Assembly (NCBI RefSeq): GCF_020907985.1
Contig: NZ_JAJJPA010000009.1
Span: forward strand, 142,144-206,143
Length of the DNA stretch: 64,000 nucleotides
Origin: Kitasatospora humi
GTDB taxonomy: Bacteria > Actinomycetota > Actinomycetes > Streptomycetales > Streptomycetaceae
Direction: 5' to 3'
Part shown: piece after piece, positions 9,176 to 18,700 of the stretch
How positions within the stretch are numbered: the first letter of the stretch is position 1
How the letters are laid out: the number at the start of each line of letters is the position of its first letter
The notes under the pieces: model-generated
The model's database searches: none
Told to the model about the DNA's origin: nothing
The model's input: the letters and a program-made list of their open reading frames with translations, nothing else
Program-made: the position numbers and the translations under genes

Positions 9176-10141
9176 TCAGGGTGCGGCGGCGATGGCGTGC
9201 CGCCGCTGCCACACCCCGGCGGAGATGCGGGCCAGCAGGCGGGCGGCGGGATCGTGCACGTCCTCGCCGTTGGCCAGCGGGCCGGTGTAGCAGACGGCGA
9301 GCGCATAGGGCGGCGCGTCCGTCGGGCGGACCACCGCGGCGCTGTGCCGTGCCCCGGGGAGCCAGCCGTTCTTCCCGGCCAGGCGGGTGCCGGGCGGCAG
9401 ACCTGCCGCCAGATCCACCCGGTGCGCGTTGTGCTCCAACATCGCCAGCACCTCGGGCTCCAGCGACTCCAGGAGGAGTACCAGATCGAGCGCGCTCACC
9501 CGGTTGTGCATCCCCGCCTGCCGGGCGGCGTGGTCCTCGATGCCCCGTGGTGTTCGGCCCACCGCCCCCGCTCGGTGCCACACCTGCGCGACCGCCGGCG
9601 CCCCGACCTGGCCCAGGCACAGGTTGGTCGCCAGGTTGGAGGAGTGGGTGACCATCCGTTCGGCCAGCCAGCGCAGCGGCACCCGCTCGCCCAGGTGCTG
9701 CCACGGCAGCGGATCGCTGTCCCAGTCCCTGGTGTTGGCGTACTCGCCACCGGCTGCCGACCGGAAGCTGTTGATCACGGGTACCGGCTGTTCCCAGTCG
9801 AGCCCGCCGCGGTACAGGGCCGCCAGCACGGCCATCTTCATGGTGCTGGCAGCTTCGTGCGGCACCCGCTCGTTGCGCAGCACCACCGGATCGCGCCGCC
9901 AGGGCGCCACCACCACCGATAGCACGGCCTCATCGTAGCCGTCGGGCGGGTCGGAAGACTCGGCCCGCGTCCGGTCCGAGCGGGTGATGAGCGACGGGGG
10001 ACGCGGTGACATGCTCGCCCGCGGCGCATGCACCGGCTGAGCCGGCTGGGCGGCGGCCGCCACTGGTGCCGCCGCCGTGCTGCCCGTCGTCGCGAAAGCA
10101 TGAACCCGCGACAGACGTATGCGAATTAACCAAACTCTCAC
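9176..10141 (-). CDS. Class A beta-lactamase-like serine hydrolase
   Basis: The start chosen is GTG 10141, which has a strong GGGAGG just upstream; ATG 10012 is an alternative giving 278 residues. The active-site triad of penicillin-recognising enzymes is visible: Ser99 in S-T-M-K, an S-S-N equivalent of SDN near residue 168, and K257-N-G-W in the place of KTG. The N-terminus is Ala/Pro-rich with a basic start, suggesting export, although its hydrophobic core is weak. KNG instead of KTG and the lack of a clear omega-loop Glu motif argue against a classical drug-hydrolysing enzyme. It resembles the 54134-55105 protein in motif spacing (Ser99 in both) and may be a carboxypeptidase or esterase. 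Confidence 0.85.
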   Translation of the reverse strand: MRVWLIRIRLSRVHAFATTGSTAAAPVAAAAQPAQPVHAPRASMSPRPPSLITRSDRTRAESSDPPDGYDEAVLSVVVAPWRRDPVVLRNERVPHEAASTMKMAVLAALYRGGLDWEQPVPVINSFRSAAGGEYANTRDWDSDPLPWQHLGERVPLRWLAERMVTHSSNLATNLCLGQVGAPAVAQVWHRAGAVGRTPRGIEDHAARQAGMHNRVSALDLVLLLESLEPEVLAMLEHNAHRVDLAAGLPPGTRLAGKNGWLPGARHSAAVVRPTDAPPYALAVCYTGPLANGEDVHDPAARLLARISAGVWQRRHAIAAAP

Positions 10142-10200
10142 AATTCCTCCCTCTTGCGCAGATCTGTGCCTGACGGCACGATGTCGCGGAGGTGATCGCC

Positions 10201-10992
10201 ATGCCGCGTCGAAGATCGCGAAGACCGTTCCGACTCGCCAGCCTGCTGGCTGCTGCGGCGTTGGCCCTCTCCGTCGCGGGAGCGGCCGGAGTGGCGCTGA
10301 CGCTGCTGCGGAGACCGACCCGGTCGGTGCTCCAACTCGCCGCTCCGCCACTGGCGCTTCCGGCCTTGCGGGTGACGCCCACCGCCACGCCGTCGGTGCC
10401 GGCGCCGCCACGCGACGGCGCGCTCCAGGACGCGGAGGACGCGCTCAGGGGCGACCCCGTCTACCTGCCGCAGGACAGCGACCCCGCCGATACGTCCGCC
10501 ATGGAGTCCGTGGTCCAGGGCGCCGGCGGCGGACTCTACGTGGCCCAGCTACCCGCGACCTCGGCGCGGTTCGCCGGGGGCGGCCAGCAGCTGGTCGACC
10601 GGCTCTGCCATGACCTCGCCTTGACCGGATACGATCCCGACCCCAGCTGCGTCGTCCTCGCCGACCGGCAACTCTGGCTGTCTTCAGCCGTGTTGAGCAG
10701 GACTGAACTGGACGCGCTCCGGCGCCGGGCGACCGCCGGCGCCGCGACCGACCCCGACTCGGCACTCGGTGTCCTGGCCGCTTCGCTCGGCGCCGACCTC
10801 GGCAGCCTGCGTGCCTCCGAGGCCGACGCCGACGCCGACGCGCCGGCGACCCCCGAACCGCGCGCCCCCGGCAGTGGACTGCCGTACCCGCGGCTCGCCG
10901 AGCAGGGCGTGCTCAGCGCAACCCTGCTGCTCCTGCTCTGGCGGGTGGTCGCCGTGCGGAGCGGGCGGGTGCACGACGGGCGGCACTGCTGA
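10201..10992 (+). CDS. Hypothetical membrane protein with N- and C-terminal TM segments
   Basis: ATG 10201 has GGAGG eight bases upstream and begins with a basic stretch (PRRRSRRPFR) followed by a hydrophobic helix (~13-38). A DPVYLPQD motif near residue 78 recalls the DPVYV motif I associate with TPM-like extracellular modules of streptomycete membrane proteins. After it come an alpha/beta region, a (Asp-Ala)n acidic linker near 205 and a second TM helix near 235-250 ahead of a basic tail. This predicts an outward-facing central domain anchored at both ends. The gene is divergent from the beta-lactamase-like gene and ends five bases before the convergent esterase. I do not recognise a specific function. 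Confidence 0.8.
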   Translation: MPRRRSRRPFRLASLLAAAALALSVAGAAGVALTLLRRPTRSVLQLAAPPLALPALRVTPTATPSVPAPPRDGALQDAEDALRGDPVYLPQDSDPADTSAMESVVQGAGGGLYVAQLPATSARFAGGGQQLVDRLCHDLALTGYDPDPSCVVLADRQLWLSSAVLSRTELDALRRRATAGAATDPDSALGVLAASLGADLGSLRASEADADADAPATPEPRAPGSGLPYPRLAEQGVLSATLLLLLWRVVAVRSGRVHDGRHC

Positions 10993-10997
10993 GCCGT

Positions 10998-12185
10998 TCA
11001 GCCCGCCGAGCGCTGCCCGAAGGGGCCGGCGGCCCCGAAGACGAGCGCGGCGAACCGCTCGGCGATGTGGCGGTGGGTGGCGGCATCGGGGTGCAGGCCG
11101 TCGGGGAGCGGCAGTCGGGCGGCGTCGGCCTCGCCGTAGAGCTCGCGGCCGTCCAGGTGGTGCAGATTGGCGTCCTCGGCGGCGCGCTGCTCCACGATGC
11201 GGGCCAGTTCGGCGCGGATGACGCGCAGCGTGAGCTTCCCGGCCGCGGTCTCGGCGGGGTCGCCCGTCGCGCGGAAGCGCACCTCGCCGGCGCCGAGGGC
11301 CGTGAAGTCGAACCCGGTGGGGCCGGGAACCTCCTCGTGCATCGGGCACAGGATGGGGGAGACGACCAGGAGCGGCGTGGTCGGATGGCCCTCCCGGATG
11401 GTGTCGAGGAACCCGTGGACGGCCGGTGCGAACGCGCGCAGGCGCATCAGGTCGGCGTTGACCACGTTGATGCCCAGCTTGACGCTGATCAGGTCGGCCC
11501 GGGTGTCGCGCAGCGTACGGGCGGTGAACGGGTCGAGCAGGGCGCTGCCGCCCAGGCCCAGGTTGACCAGCTCCACCCGGCCGGCCGCCGCGGCCAGCGC
11601 CGGCCAGGTGGTGCTGGGGCTGGCGGCATCGGAGCCGTGGCTGATCGAACTGCCGTGGTGCAGCCACACGGTGCGGTCGCGGTCGGACAGCGGCGCGACC
11701 GGGCGGTCGGTGCGCAGGGCGGCGAGCTCGGTGGTCTCGTCGTGCGGCAGCCAGATCTCCACCTCCTTCTCGCCCTCCGGCAGGTCGGCGAAGCGAAGGG
11801 TGCCGACCGGGCCGGGCCGTGAGGCGGTGGTGCCGGTGCTCAAGTCGATGGTCAGGGTGTTGCCGTCGGTCAGGCTCGCCTGGTCGGCCAGGCGGCCGTC
11901 GATGCGCAGGTCGTAGACGCCGTCCGGTCGCGGCGGGGCACCCGGGTAGATCCGCTTGGTGGGCAGGGCGTCCAGCTCGATGACGGTGGCGTGGGTGCGG
12001 AAGGCCAGCCGCACGCCGGAGGGTTGGGACTCCGCCATGGCCAACTGCGGGTCCGGGCACTGCTCGCGAGCCCGGGCGGGCAGTCGGTGCGGGAGCACGC
12101 CGTGCTCGGTGTGCTCCAAGTCGAGGGCGCCACGGAGGAGTTCGGTGGTGATGGGGGTGGTGATCAGGTGGTTCGGGGTCTTCAT
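10998..12185 (-). CDS. SGNH/GDSL-type esterase
   Basis: The C-terminal half carries the SGNH blocks: HHGSSISHG with the likely nucleophile at Ser179/180, LGLGGSA (block II), LGINVVN (block III) and LPDGLHPDAATH with the Asp-x-x-His pair (block V). The first ~160 residues form a beta-rich N-terminal domain, as in two-domain SGNH esterases. There is no signal peptide, so it is probably cytosolic. ATG 12185 is chosen; a TTG at 12224 would add 13 residues, and neither has a good Shine-Dalgarno. It lies 44 bp downstream of the TetR gene on the same strand and is probably its co-transcribed partner. The substrate is unknown; a carbohydrate or lipid ester is likely. Confidence 0.85.
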   Translation of the reverse strand: MKTPNHLITTPITTELLRGALDLEHTEHGVLPHRLPARAREQCPDPQLAMAESQPSGVRLAFRTHATVIELDALPTKRIYPGAPPRPDGVYDLRIDGRLADQASLTDGNTLTIDLSTGTTASRPGPVGTLRFADLPEGEKEVEIWLPHDETTELAALRTDRPVAPLSDRDRTVWLHHGSSISHGSDAASPSTTWPALAAAAGRVELVNLGLGGSALLDPFTARTLRDTRADLISVKLGINVVNADLMRLRAFAPAVHGFLDTIREGHPTTPLLVVSPILCPMHEEVPGPTGFDFTALGAGEVRFRATGDPAETAAGKLTLRVIRAELARIVEQRAAEDANLHHLDGRELYGEADAARLPLPDGLHPDAATHRHIAERFAALVFGAAGPFGQRSAG

Positions 12186-12229
12186 CGGCCGATGCCTGTT
12201 CGGGGTCGGGGTGAGGTGTGGCAACTCGT

Positions 12230-12799
12230 TCAGGGAGTGGGCCAGTTGCGCAGCAGGGCGTCGAGGGCGTCCAGGATCCGCGTCCAGGTCTGCTCGGTGT
12301 CGGGGGCGCTGTGACTGAAGCCGCCGCCGAGTTCGAGGCTGACGTAGCCGTGGAAGGTGCTGCCCAGCAGTCGCACGGCGTGCGTCTGGTCCGGTTCGGA
12401 GAGGTGGTAGCCGCGCAGCACCGCGCGCGTCAGCTGTGCGTGTCGTACGCCCGCGCTGGCCGCCGCGGTCTGCGGGTTCAGCCGGAGCTGGGCGGCGGCG
12501 TAGCGACCGGGGTGCTCCCTGGCGTAGTCGCGGTAGACGTTGGCGAGGGCGGTCAGGGCGTCCTTGCCGGAGCGGCCGGCCAGTGCGGTGGCCGCCCGGT
12601 CGGCGAGTTCCTCGAGGGCGAGCAGGGCGATCCCGGTCTTGAGTTCCTGGGAGTTCCGCAGGTGCGAGTAGAGGCTCGCGACCTTGACGTCGAACCGGCG
12701 GGCCAGCGCCGAGACCGTCACCTGCTCGAAGCCGACCTCGTCGGCCAGTTCCGCGCCCGCCCGGATCAGACGATCCGCGCTCAATCCGGCCCGTGCCAT
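12230..12799 (-). CDS. TetR-family transcriptional regulator
   Basis: This 189-residue protein has a TetR helix-turn-helix at ~20-50 (TVSALARRFDVKVASLYSHL region). Its all-alpha C-terminal half includes a motif around LGSTFHGYVSLELGGGF, typical of the WHG-type ligand domain. ATG 12799 is chosen because GGAGAG lies five bases upstream; GTG 12805 would overlap the ribosome site. A perfect 19-bp palindrome lies 37 bp upstream, indicating autoregulation. The SGNH esterase follows on the same transcript. The ligand is unknown, possibly the esterase substrate or product. Confidence 0.92.
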   Translation of the reverse strand: MARAGLSADRLIRAGAELADEVGFEQVTVSALARRFDVKVASLYSHLRNSQELKTGIALLALEELADRAATALAGRSGKDALTALANVYRDYAREHPGRYAAAQLRLNPQTAAASAGVRHAQLTRAVLRGYHLSEPDQTHAVRLLGSTFHGYVSLELGGGFSHSAPDTEQTWTRILDALDALLRNWPTP

Positions 12800-12835
12800 A
12801 ACCACTCTCCTATCTGCCGAAAGTGATTATGAGCC

Positions 12836-12854
12836 TGCCTAAACGGTTTAGGCA
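12836..12854. promoter_or_regulatory. 19-bp perfect palindromic operator of the TetR gene
   Basis: The sequence TGCCTAAAC-G-GTTTAGGCA has fully complementary 9-bp arms and is AT-rich against its surroundings. It lies 37 bp upstream of the TetR start. Size, symmetry and location fit a TetR dimer site controlling the TetR-esterase transcript. Confidence 0.85.
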
Positions 12855-12975
12855 AGTGTGCGTCGGTCGACGGCCCACGCGCAAGCGGTCGGGACATCGA
12901 TCCAGGCCCGGGCGGGCCGAGGCCGCGTCGCGTGCGCGACACGGCCTCATTCGCGGTTGCTCCGCAGGCTTCCGG

Positions 12976-13401
12976 CTACTGCTTGCCACTGATCTCGATC
13001 CGGCGGGCCGTCGGGCGGGTGATGTCCATCGGCACCGTCACGGTCAGGATGCCGTCGGCGTACGTGGCCCTGACGTCCTCCTCCCGGGCCTGGCTCGGGA
13101 GTGGGATCGAACGGGTGAACGAGCCGTAGCGGAACTCGGAGCGCTGCTTCTCCCGGTGCTCCTCCGATCGTTCGGCCTTGATGGTCAGGACACCGTCCAC
13201 CACAGTGATCTCGGCATCCCTGGCCGGATCGATGCCGGGAAGCTCGGCCTGGATGACATGACTGCCCTCCTCGTCGAACTCCTCGACGCGGATGTACTGC
13301 TCGGCCGACTCCCGCCCGAACGGGAACCCCTCCAGCCACTCGGAGAAGTCCGGCCACTGGGAGAACGGGTGTCGTGCTCGTTTGCTCATCTCGCCCGCCA
13401 T
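12976..13401 (-). CDS. Hsp20 / alpha-crystallin small heat-shock protein
   Basis: This 141-residue protein has an alpha-crystallin domain at ~35-135. It includes the ELPGIDPARDAEITVVDG stretch and a C-terminal GILTVTVP followed by the I-x-I-type anchor RRIEIS. ATG 13401 has GGGAGG eight bases upstream. It is an ATP-independent holdase for unfolded proteins and assembles into oligomers. It is transcribed divergently from the sigma-factor gene, so both could respond to the same stress. No HspR HAIR box or CIRCE element is seen in the 270-bp gap. Confidence 0.95.
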   Translation of the reverse strand: MAGEMSKRARHPFSQWPDFSEWLEGFPFGRESAEQYIRVEEFDEEGSHVIQAELPGIDPARDAEITVVDGVLTIKAERSEEHREKQRSEFRYGSFTRSIPLPSQAREEDVRATYADGILTVTVPMDITRPTARRIEISGKQ

Positions 13402-13671
13402 GCGAACTGCCTCCCTTCGCGCATGTCCGGGACCGCGCCTACCCGGTTCGGGCGCACCGACACGCCGCTCGCCACCCGTGTCGCGGCCCGCCACACGGGT
13501 CAGGGTGGTTGGCATCGGCAGGTCTGGGTAGGAGAGGAAGTGATCGCGGATCGACCGCGATCACGCGTCACCCGAATTTCGGATGGAGACTCCTCGCGCC
13601 CCCGCTGGGTTGTGGCGCCGAAACGGCCGGCCCCGGGGCGTACGCTCTGCGGTGTCTGGGAGATGAGTACC

Positions 13672-14535
13672 ATGCCGGCTTCGGCGAGTGCCGACGCCGA
13701 GACCACTGTCACGAGGCCCGCGACCACTCCGGTACCACCGCGTCCCAGCCAGGCCCGGCTGCGCGCGATGGGCAAGGACGAGGCTCGCGAGCTGAGTGAT
13801 GCGCTCTTCGCCCGGCTGACCGGGTTGGAACGCGAGTCTGCGGCCTACAGTTACGTTCGCGGCACCATCATCGAGTTGAACATGCCGCTGGTGCGGTTCG
13901 TGGCCGGCCGGTTCCGGCACCGCTCCGAGGAGATGCAGGACCTGGTGCAGATCGGCACGGTCGGACTGATCAAGGCCGTGGACGGCTACGACCCCGGCCG
14001 CGGCGTGGAGTTCGTGACGTACGCGATCCCGACGATCTCCGGCGAGATCAAGCGCTACTTCCGGGACACCTCGTGGCCGGTCCGGGTGCCGCGCAGCGTG
14101 CAGGAGCTGTACCTGACGGTGGTGCGCGGCTCGGACCGCCTGGAGCAGCAGCTGGGCCGGGTGCCCCGCCCGGAGGAGATCGCCGACGACCTGGACCTCG
14201 CCGAGGAGCAGGTGGCCGAGGGGCAGGCGGCCGGACGGGTGTGCCGCACGGACTCGCTGGACGCGCTGCACGACGAACAGGACCCGGCAGGCAGTTCCCT
14301 GCTCGACCGGATGGGCGAACGGGACGCCGAACTCGACCTGGTCGAGTTCCGGGAGGCCGTGCGGCCGCTGCTGGCGGCGCTCCCGTACCGCGAGCGGTTC
14401 ATCCTGGTGCTGCGCTTCTGGGACGACCTGACGCAGAGTCAGATAGCCGCGCGGGTGGGGATCTCGCAGATGCACGTCTCCCGGCTGCTGACGGCCACCC
14501 TGAAGGAGCTGCGGGAGCGCCTCGATTCCGACTGA
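13672..14535 (+). CDS. SigB/SigF-family alternative RNA polymerase sigma factor
   Basis: Region 2 includes LVRFVAGRFRHR, the DLVQIGTVGLIKAVDGYDP core and FVTYAIPTISGEIKRYFRD. Region 3 has WPVRVPRSVQEL. Region 4 ends in an HTH (SQIAARVGISQMHVSRLL). This order and the IGEI/SGEIKR signature mark the stress/differentiation SigB-F-G group, which is normally held by RsbW-type anti-sigma factors. ATG 13672 is preferred (GGGAG nine bases upstream) over ATG 13663, which abuts that site. The STAS antagonist, hybrid kinase and RsbW kinase at 15321-19787 are obvious candidate controllers, although that link is inferred from proximity. Confidence 0.93.
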   Translation: MPASASADAETTVTRPATTPVPPRPSQARLRAMGKDEARELSDALFARLTGLERESAAYSYVRGTIIELNMPLVRFVAGRFRHRSEEMQDLVQIGTVGLIKAVDGYDPGRGVEFVTYAIPTISGEIKRYFRDTSWPVRVPRSVQELYLTVVRGSDRLEQQLGRVPRPEEIADDLDLAEEQVAEGQAAGRVCRTDSLDALHDEQDPAGSSLLDRMGERDAELDLVEFREAVRPLLAALPYRERFILVLRFWDDLTQSQIAARVGISQMHVSRLLTATLKELRERLDSD

Positions 14536-14615
14536 CGCCCCCCACGGCGCCTGAGAAATGCCGACGTCGGCTGAAGAATGCCGGCGCCGGCACCTGACGC
14601 CGACCGACCGGCCCA

Positions 14616-14755
14616 GCCCAGGCGCCGACGCCTCGGCCCAGCGCAAGCGCCGACGCCCCGGCCTCAGCGCAAGCGCCGACGCCTCGGCTCAGCCAGAGCG
14701 CCAACGCCCCGGCAGCGCAAGCGCCGACGCCCCGGCTCAGCGCCGGCGCCGACGC
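14616..14755. repeat. About six tandem 23-26-bp repeats after the sigma-factor gene
   Basis: Units begin at 14616, 14641, 14667, 14692, 14715 and 14740 around the core GCGCAAGCGCCGACGCC. The last copies enter the 3' end of the DUF6328 gene, where they supply part of the Arg-rich tail. There are no spacers, so it is not a CRISPR array. Confidence 0.85.
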
Positions 14756-15255
14756 AGCAGGTGGGCCGGCATCACCAGCCAGCAGATCGCGAACCACCCC
14801 ATCACCACGGCGCTGATCACCCAAGCCACGGCACCGCCGCCGGTGGCGACCAGCAGCAGGAGCAGCAGGGCGGTGGCGATGGCCAGCGCCAGCAGTATCA
14901 CCCCCAGCGCGACCAAGCGGTGGGCGGCCTGCACCAGTTCAAGCTTCAAGCGGTGCCCGGCCAGGATCCGGTGGAAGGCGACCGGGGCGATCAGCGTGCC
15001 GGTCGCCAGCGCACCCAGCACCACCGTGGCGATGTAGAGCCCGTTCTCCAGGCGGTTCAACTGGGTGAAACGCGGGGTGAACGCCACGCTCAGCAGGAAG
15101 CCGAAGAGGATCTGGGCGCCGGTCTGCGCCACCCGGACCTCCTGAAGCGTCTCCGCCCAGCGACGGTCCGCGCGCTCGAACGGGGTCTCGTGGCGCCCCT
15201 TCTCGGCGGGCTGCTTGCTCTGGGTGGGCCGCTCGGCCCGCCTCGGCGTTCTCAC
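14737..15255 (-). CDS. DUF6328-family membrane protein
   Basis: This 172-residue protein opens with a hydrophilic N-terminus. The characteristic block [18 protein letters not shown], a [18 protein letters not shown] helix and APVAFHR follow, a pattern I recognise as DUF6328. Four hydrophobic helices follow at roughly 50-70, 82-102, 118-140 and 143-163, then an Arg tail RRRRR. GTG 15255 is chosen; the ribosome site is weak. Family function is unknown. It is convergent with the sigma gene and divergent from the STAS gene. Confidence 0.88.
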   Translation of the reverse strand: MRTPRRAERPTQSKQPAEKGRHETPFERADRRWAETLQEVRVAQTGAQILFGFLLSVAFTPRFTQLNRLENGLYIATVVLGALATGTLIAPVAFHRILAGHRLKLELVQAAHRLVALGVILLALAIATALLLLLLVATGGGAVAWVISAVVMGWFAICWLVMPAHLLRRRRR

Positions 15256-15264
15256 AGCGGGGCG

Positions 15265-15291
15265 TTTGTCCCAAGGACCGCCGGGCAAACG
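15265..15291 (+). promoter_or_regulatory. Possible SigB-type promoter before the STAS gene
   Basis: GTTT (15265-15268) and GGGCAA are separated by about 15 bases, 30 bp upstream of the STAS start. This resembles the GTTT-N14-16-GGGTA pattern of SigB-family promoters. The same bases form an imperfect inverted repeat (GTTTGTCCC / GGGCAAAC), so an operator is an alternative reading. Confidence 0.3.
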
Positions 15292-15320
15292 CCCCGCCGG
15301 AAGCACCGGAGGTGCGCCTG

Positions 15321-15728
15321 ATGGACGGGCTGAACGAGCAGACAGAGCCGGCGATGACCGTCTCGGTGCGGCCCTGGGCCCGCGGCACCGTGGTGGCGCC
15401 CGAAGGCGAGCTGGACCTGGACACGGCGGAACTGCTGCGCGACGCCCTGGAACGGCAGCTGCGCGGTCGGTGGCCGCACATCCTGGTGGACTGCGCCGGG
15501 CTGCGGTTCTGCGACTCCACCGGTCTGAGGGTGATCCTGCGGGCCCGCACGGCCGCCCAGGCCGCCGGGGGCGGACTCGACCTGGTGGCGCCGCGCCCGG
15601 CCCTGCTGCGACTGCTGGCGCTGACCGGGACGGAGGAGGTCTTCCCGGTGTACGCCAGCGTGGCCGAGGCCGAGGCCGAGGGCGCCATCGAACCTCCGGG
15701 CCCATCCGACCGGCGGAACAGGAGATGA
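15321..15728 (+). CDS. STAS-domain anti-sigma factor antagonist (RsbV/SpoIIAA type)
   Basis: ATG 15321 has GGAGG eight bases upstream. The ~135-residue protein is one STAS domain with [16 protein letters not shown] and [11 protein letters not shown]. Ser66 is the phosphorylation site used by RsbW-type kinases. The unphosphorylated form traps the anti-sigma kinase and frees the sigma factor. The acidic C-terminal extension is unconserved. It is followed 68 bp later by the hybrid kinase in the same orientation, and an RsbW kinase lies further downstream, forming a partner-switch set. Confidence 0.93.
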   Translation: MDGLNEQTEPAMTVSVRPWARGTVVAPEGELDLDTAELLRDALERQLRGRWPHILVDCAGLRFCDSTGLRVILRARTAAQAAGGGLDLVAPRPALLRLLALTGTEEVFPVYASVAEAEAEGAIEPPGPSDRRNRR

Positions 15729-15796
15729 CGGAACGTGCACGGCGGGGTGCTGTGCGGGAGTGAGGGGAAGTGCCGAGCGGCAGCGAGGTGCGGCCG

Positions 15797-18700
15797 ATGA
15801 CCCGAGCGTCAGTGACAACCGGACCAGGGGGCGAGGAGGCGCTGCGCCGGCTGCTGGCCGGTCTGACGGCCGTGCGCGACGGCGACCTGTCGGTCCGACT
15901 GCCGGAGAGCGCCCAGGGGCTGCTGGGCGAGATCGACCAGGTCTTCAACGGCATGGTGGAGCAGCTGGCGCTGCTCGCGGCGGAGGTGACCCGGGTCTCC
16001 CGCGAGGTCGGCACCGAGGGCCGGCTCGGCGGCCAGGCCGAGCTGCCCGGTGTGCGCGGGGCCTGGGCGGAGCTGGCCCGCGGGGTGAACGCGATGGCCG
16101 GCCGCCTCACCGACCAGGTGCGGAACATCGCCCAGGTCACCACCGCCGTCGCGGAGGGCGATCTGTCGCAGAAGATCACGGTGGACGCGCGCGGCGAGAT
16201 CCTGGAGCTCAAGGAGACCATCAACACGATGGTCGACACCCTGTCGGCGTTCGCCGACGAGGTGACCCGGGTGGCCCGGGAGGTCGGCAGTGACGGGATC
16301 CTGGGTGGTCAGGCGACGGTGCGCGGTGTCTCGGGCACTTGGAAGGACCTCACGGACAACGTCAATGTGATGGCGTCCAATCTGACCGGTCAGGTGCGGT
16401 CGATCGCCCAGGTGGCCACCGCGGTGGCCAAGGGCGACCTCTCCCAGAAGATCACCGTCGAGGCGAAGGGCGAGGTCGCGGCGCTCGCCGAGGTGATCAA
16501 CACCATGGTCGACACCCTGTCGGCGTTCGCCGACGAGGTGACCCGGGTGGCGCGCGAAGTCGGCACCGAGGGCAACCTGGGTGGTCAGGCGACGGTGCGC
16601 GGTGTCTCGGGCACCTGGAAGGACCTCACCGACAACGTCAACTTCATGGCGCACAACCTGACCAGCCAGGTCCGCAACATCGCCCAGGTGACCACCGCCG
16701 TCGCGCACGGCGACCTGACCCGCAAGATCGACGTGGACGCGCGCGGTGAGATCCTGGAGCTCAAGACCACCATCAACACGATGGTCGACACCTTGTCGGC
16801 GTTCGCCGGAGAGGTGACCCGGGTGGCCCGGGAGGTCGGCAGCCAGGGCCGACTCGGCGGCCAGGCCGAGGTCGAGGGCGTCTGGGGCACCTGGAAGCGG
16901 CTCACCGAGAACGTCAACGAGCTCGCCGGCAACCTCACCCGGCAGGTCCGCGCGATCGCCGAAGTGACCAGCGCGGTCGCCGAAGGCGATCTGACCCGCT
17001 CGATCACCGTGGAGGCCCCCGGGGAGGTCGGCGAGCTCAAGGACAACATCAACGCCATGGTCGAGTCGCTGCGCCGCACCACCCGGGACAACCTCGAACA
17101 GGACTGGCTCAAGACCAACCTGGCCCGGCTCTCCGACCTGGGCCACGGGCAGCGCGACCTCGGTCAGGTCGCCGACCTGCTGCTGGCCGAGCTGGCGCCA
17201 CTGGTCGATGCCCAGTACGGGGTGTTCTACCTGGCCGGGGAGAGCGCCGACGGCCCCGAGCTGTCGGCCGTCGCCGGCTACGGCATCGAACCGGGCGACC
17301 TGGCCCGCAGCTTCCGGCTCGGCGAATCGCTGGTCGGCCAAGTCGGCCGCGACCGGCGCACGATGCTGGTCCGCTCGGTGCCGCCCGGGTACGCCACGGT
17401 GCGCTCCGGCACCGGCGCGGCCGAGGTCAGCGAGCTGATCCTGCTGCCCGTCCTGATGGAGGACCAGCTGCTCGCGGTGCTCGAACTCGCCTCCTTCCAG
17501 CCGTTCAGCGCCCTCCACCGGGACCTGCTCGACCGGTTCACCGCCGCCGTCGGCGCCAACATCAGCTCGCTGCTGGCCAACGCCCGCACCGACGAGCTGC
17601 TCCAGGAGGCCCAGCGCCTGACCGACGAAATGCGCGCGCAGTCCCAGGAGTTGCGCTCCAGGCAGCAGGAGCTCCAGGCATCAAATGCCGAACTGGCCGA
17701 CAAGGCTGAGCAGTTGGCCCAGCGCAACCGCGACATCGAAGCCAAGAACCTGGAGATCGAGCAGGCCCGGCAGGAACTGGAGGACCGGGCCCAGCAGTTG
17801 TCACGCACCTCGATGTACAAGTCCGAATTCCTCGCCAACATGAGCCATGAGCTGCGCACCCCGCTCAACAGTCTGCTGATCCTGGCCCAGTTGCTGGCGC
17901 AGAACGCCGACGAGAACCTGACCCCCAAGCAGGTCGAGTACGCCGGTGTGATCCACTCCGCCGGCTCGGACCTGCTCCAGCTGATCAACGACATCCTGGA
18001 CCTCTCCAAGGTCGAGGCGGGCAAGCTGGAGATCTCCCCGGCGAGTTTCCCGCTGCACCAGCTGCTGGAGTACGTGGAGTTGACGTTCCGCCCGCAGACC
18101 GAGCAGAAGGGCCTGCGGTTCACCGTCCGCACCGCACCCGACGCGCCGAGGACCCTGGTCACCGACGAGGCCCGGCTGCGCCAGGTGCTGCGCAACCTGC
18201 TCTCCAACGCGGTGAAGTTCACCGAGACCGGCCGGGTGGAGCTGACCGTCGAGCGGGCGAAGGCCCAAGAGCTGCCGCCGGTCCTCGCCGGGGCGTCCGA
18301 CGCGCTGGCCTTCCGGATCGAGGACACCGGCATCGGCATCGCCGAGGAGAACCTGGACACCATCTTCGACGCCTTCCGGCAGGCCGACTCGGCCACCGAC
18401 CGACGCTACGGCGGCACCGGACTCGGGCTGTCGATCAGCCGGGAACTCGCCGGGCTCCTCGGCGGCGCGATCAGCGTGGTGAGCCGACCCGGCCAGGGCA
18501 GCCGCTTCACGCTCTACCTGCCCGCCGGAGCCGAACCCGAGGCCCGGCCGACGGCGGCCCCCCGACCCGCGACCCATCGATCGGTGCACGGTGACGACTC
18601 GCTCGCCGAGCGGGTCGTGCTGGTCGTCGACGACGACGTGCGCAACGTCTTCGCCCTCGCCGGCGCCCTGGAACAGGCCGGCATGCAGGTCCTGCAGGCC

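Noticed and set aside
8956..9306. Upstream extension of the GH5 gene
   Set aside because: The added residues are proline-rich and unconserved, and the signal peptide and ribosome site fit GTG 8955.
14616..14755. Possible CRISPR-like array
   Set aside because: Repeats abut each other without unique spacers, and no cas genes are in the window.
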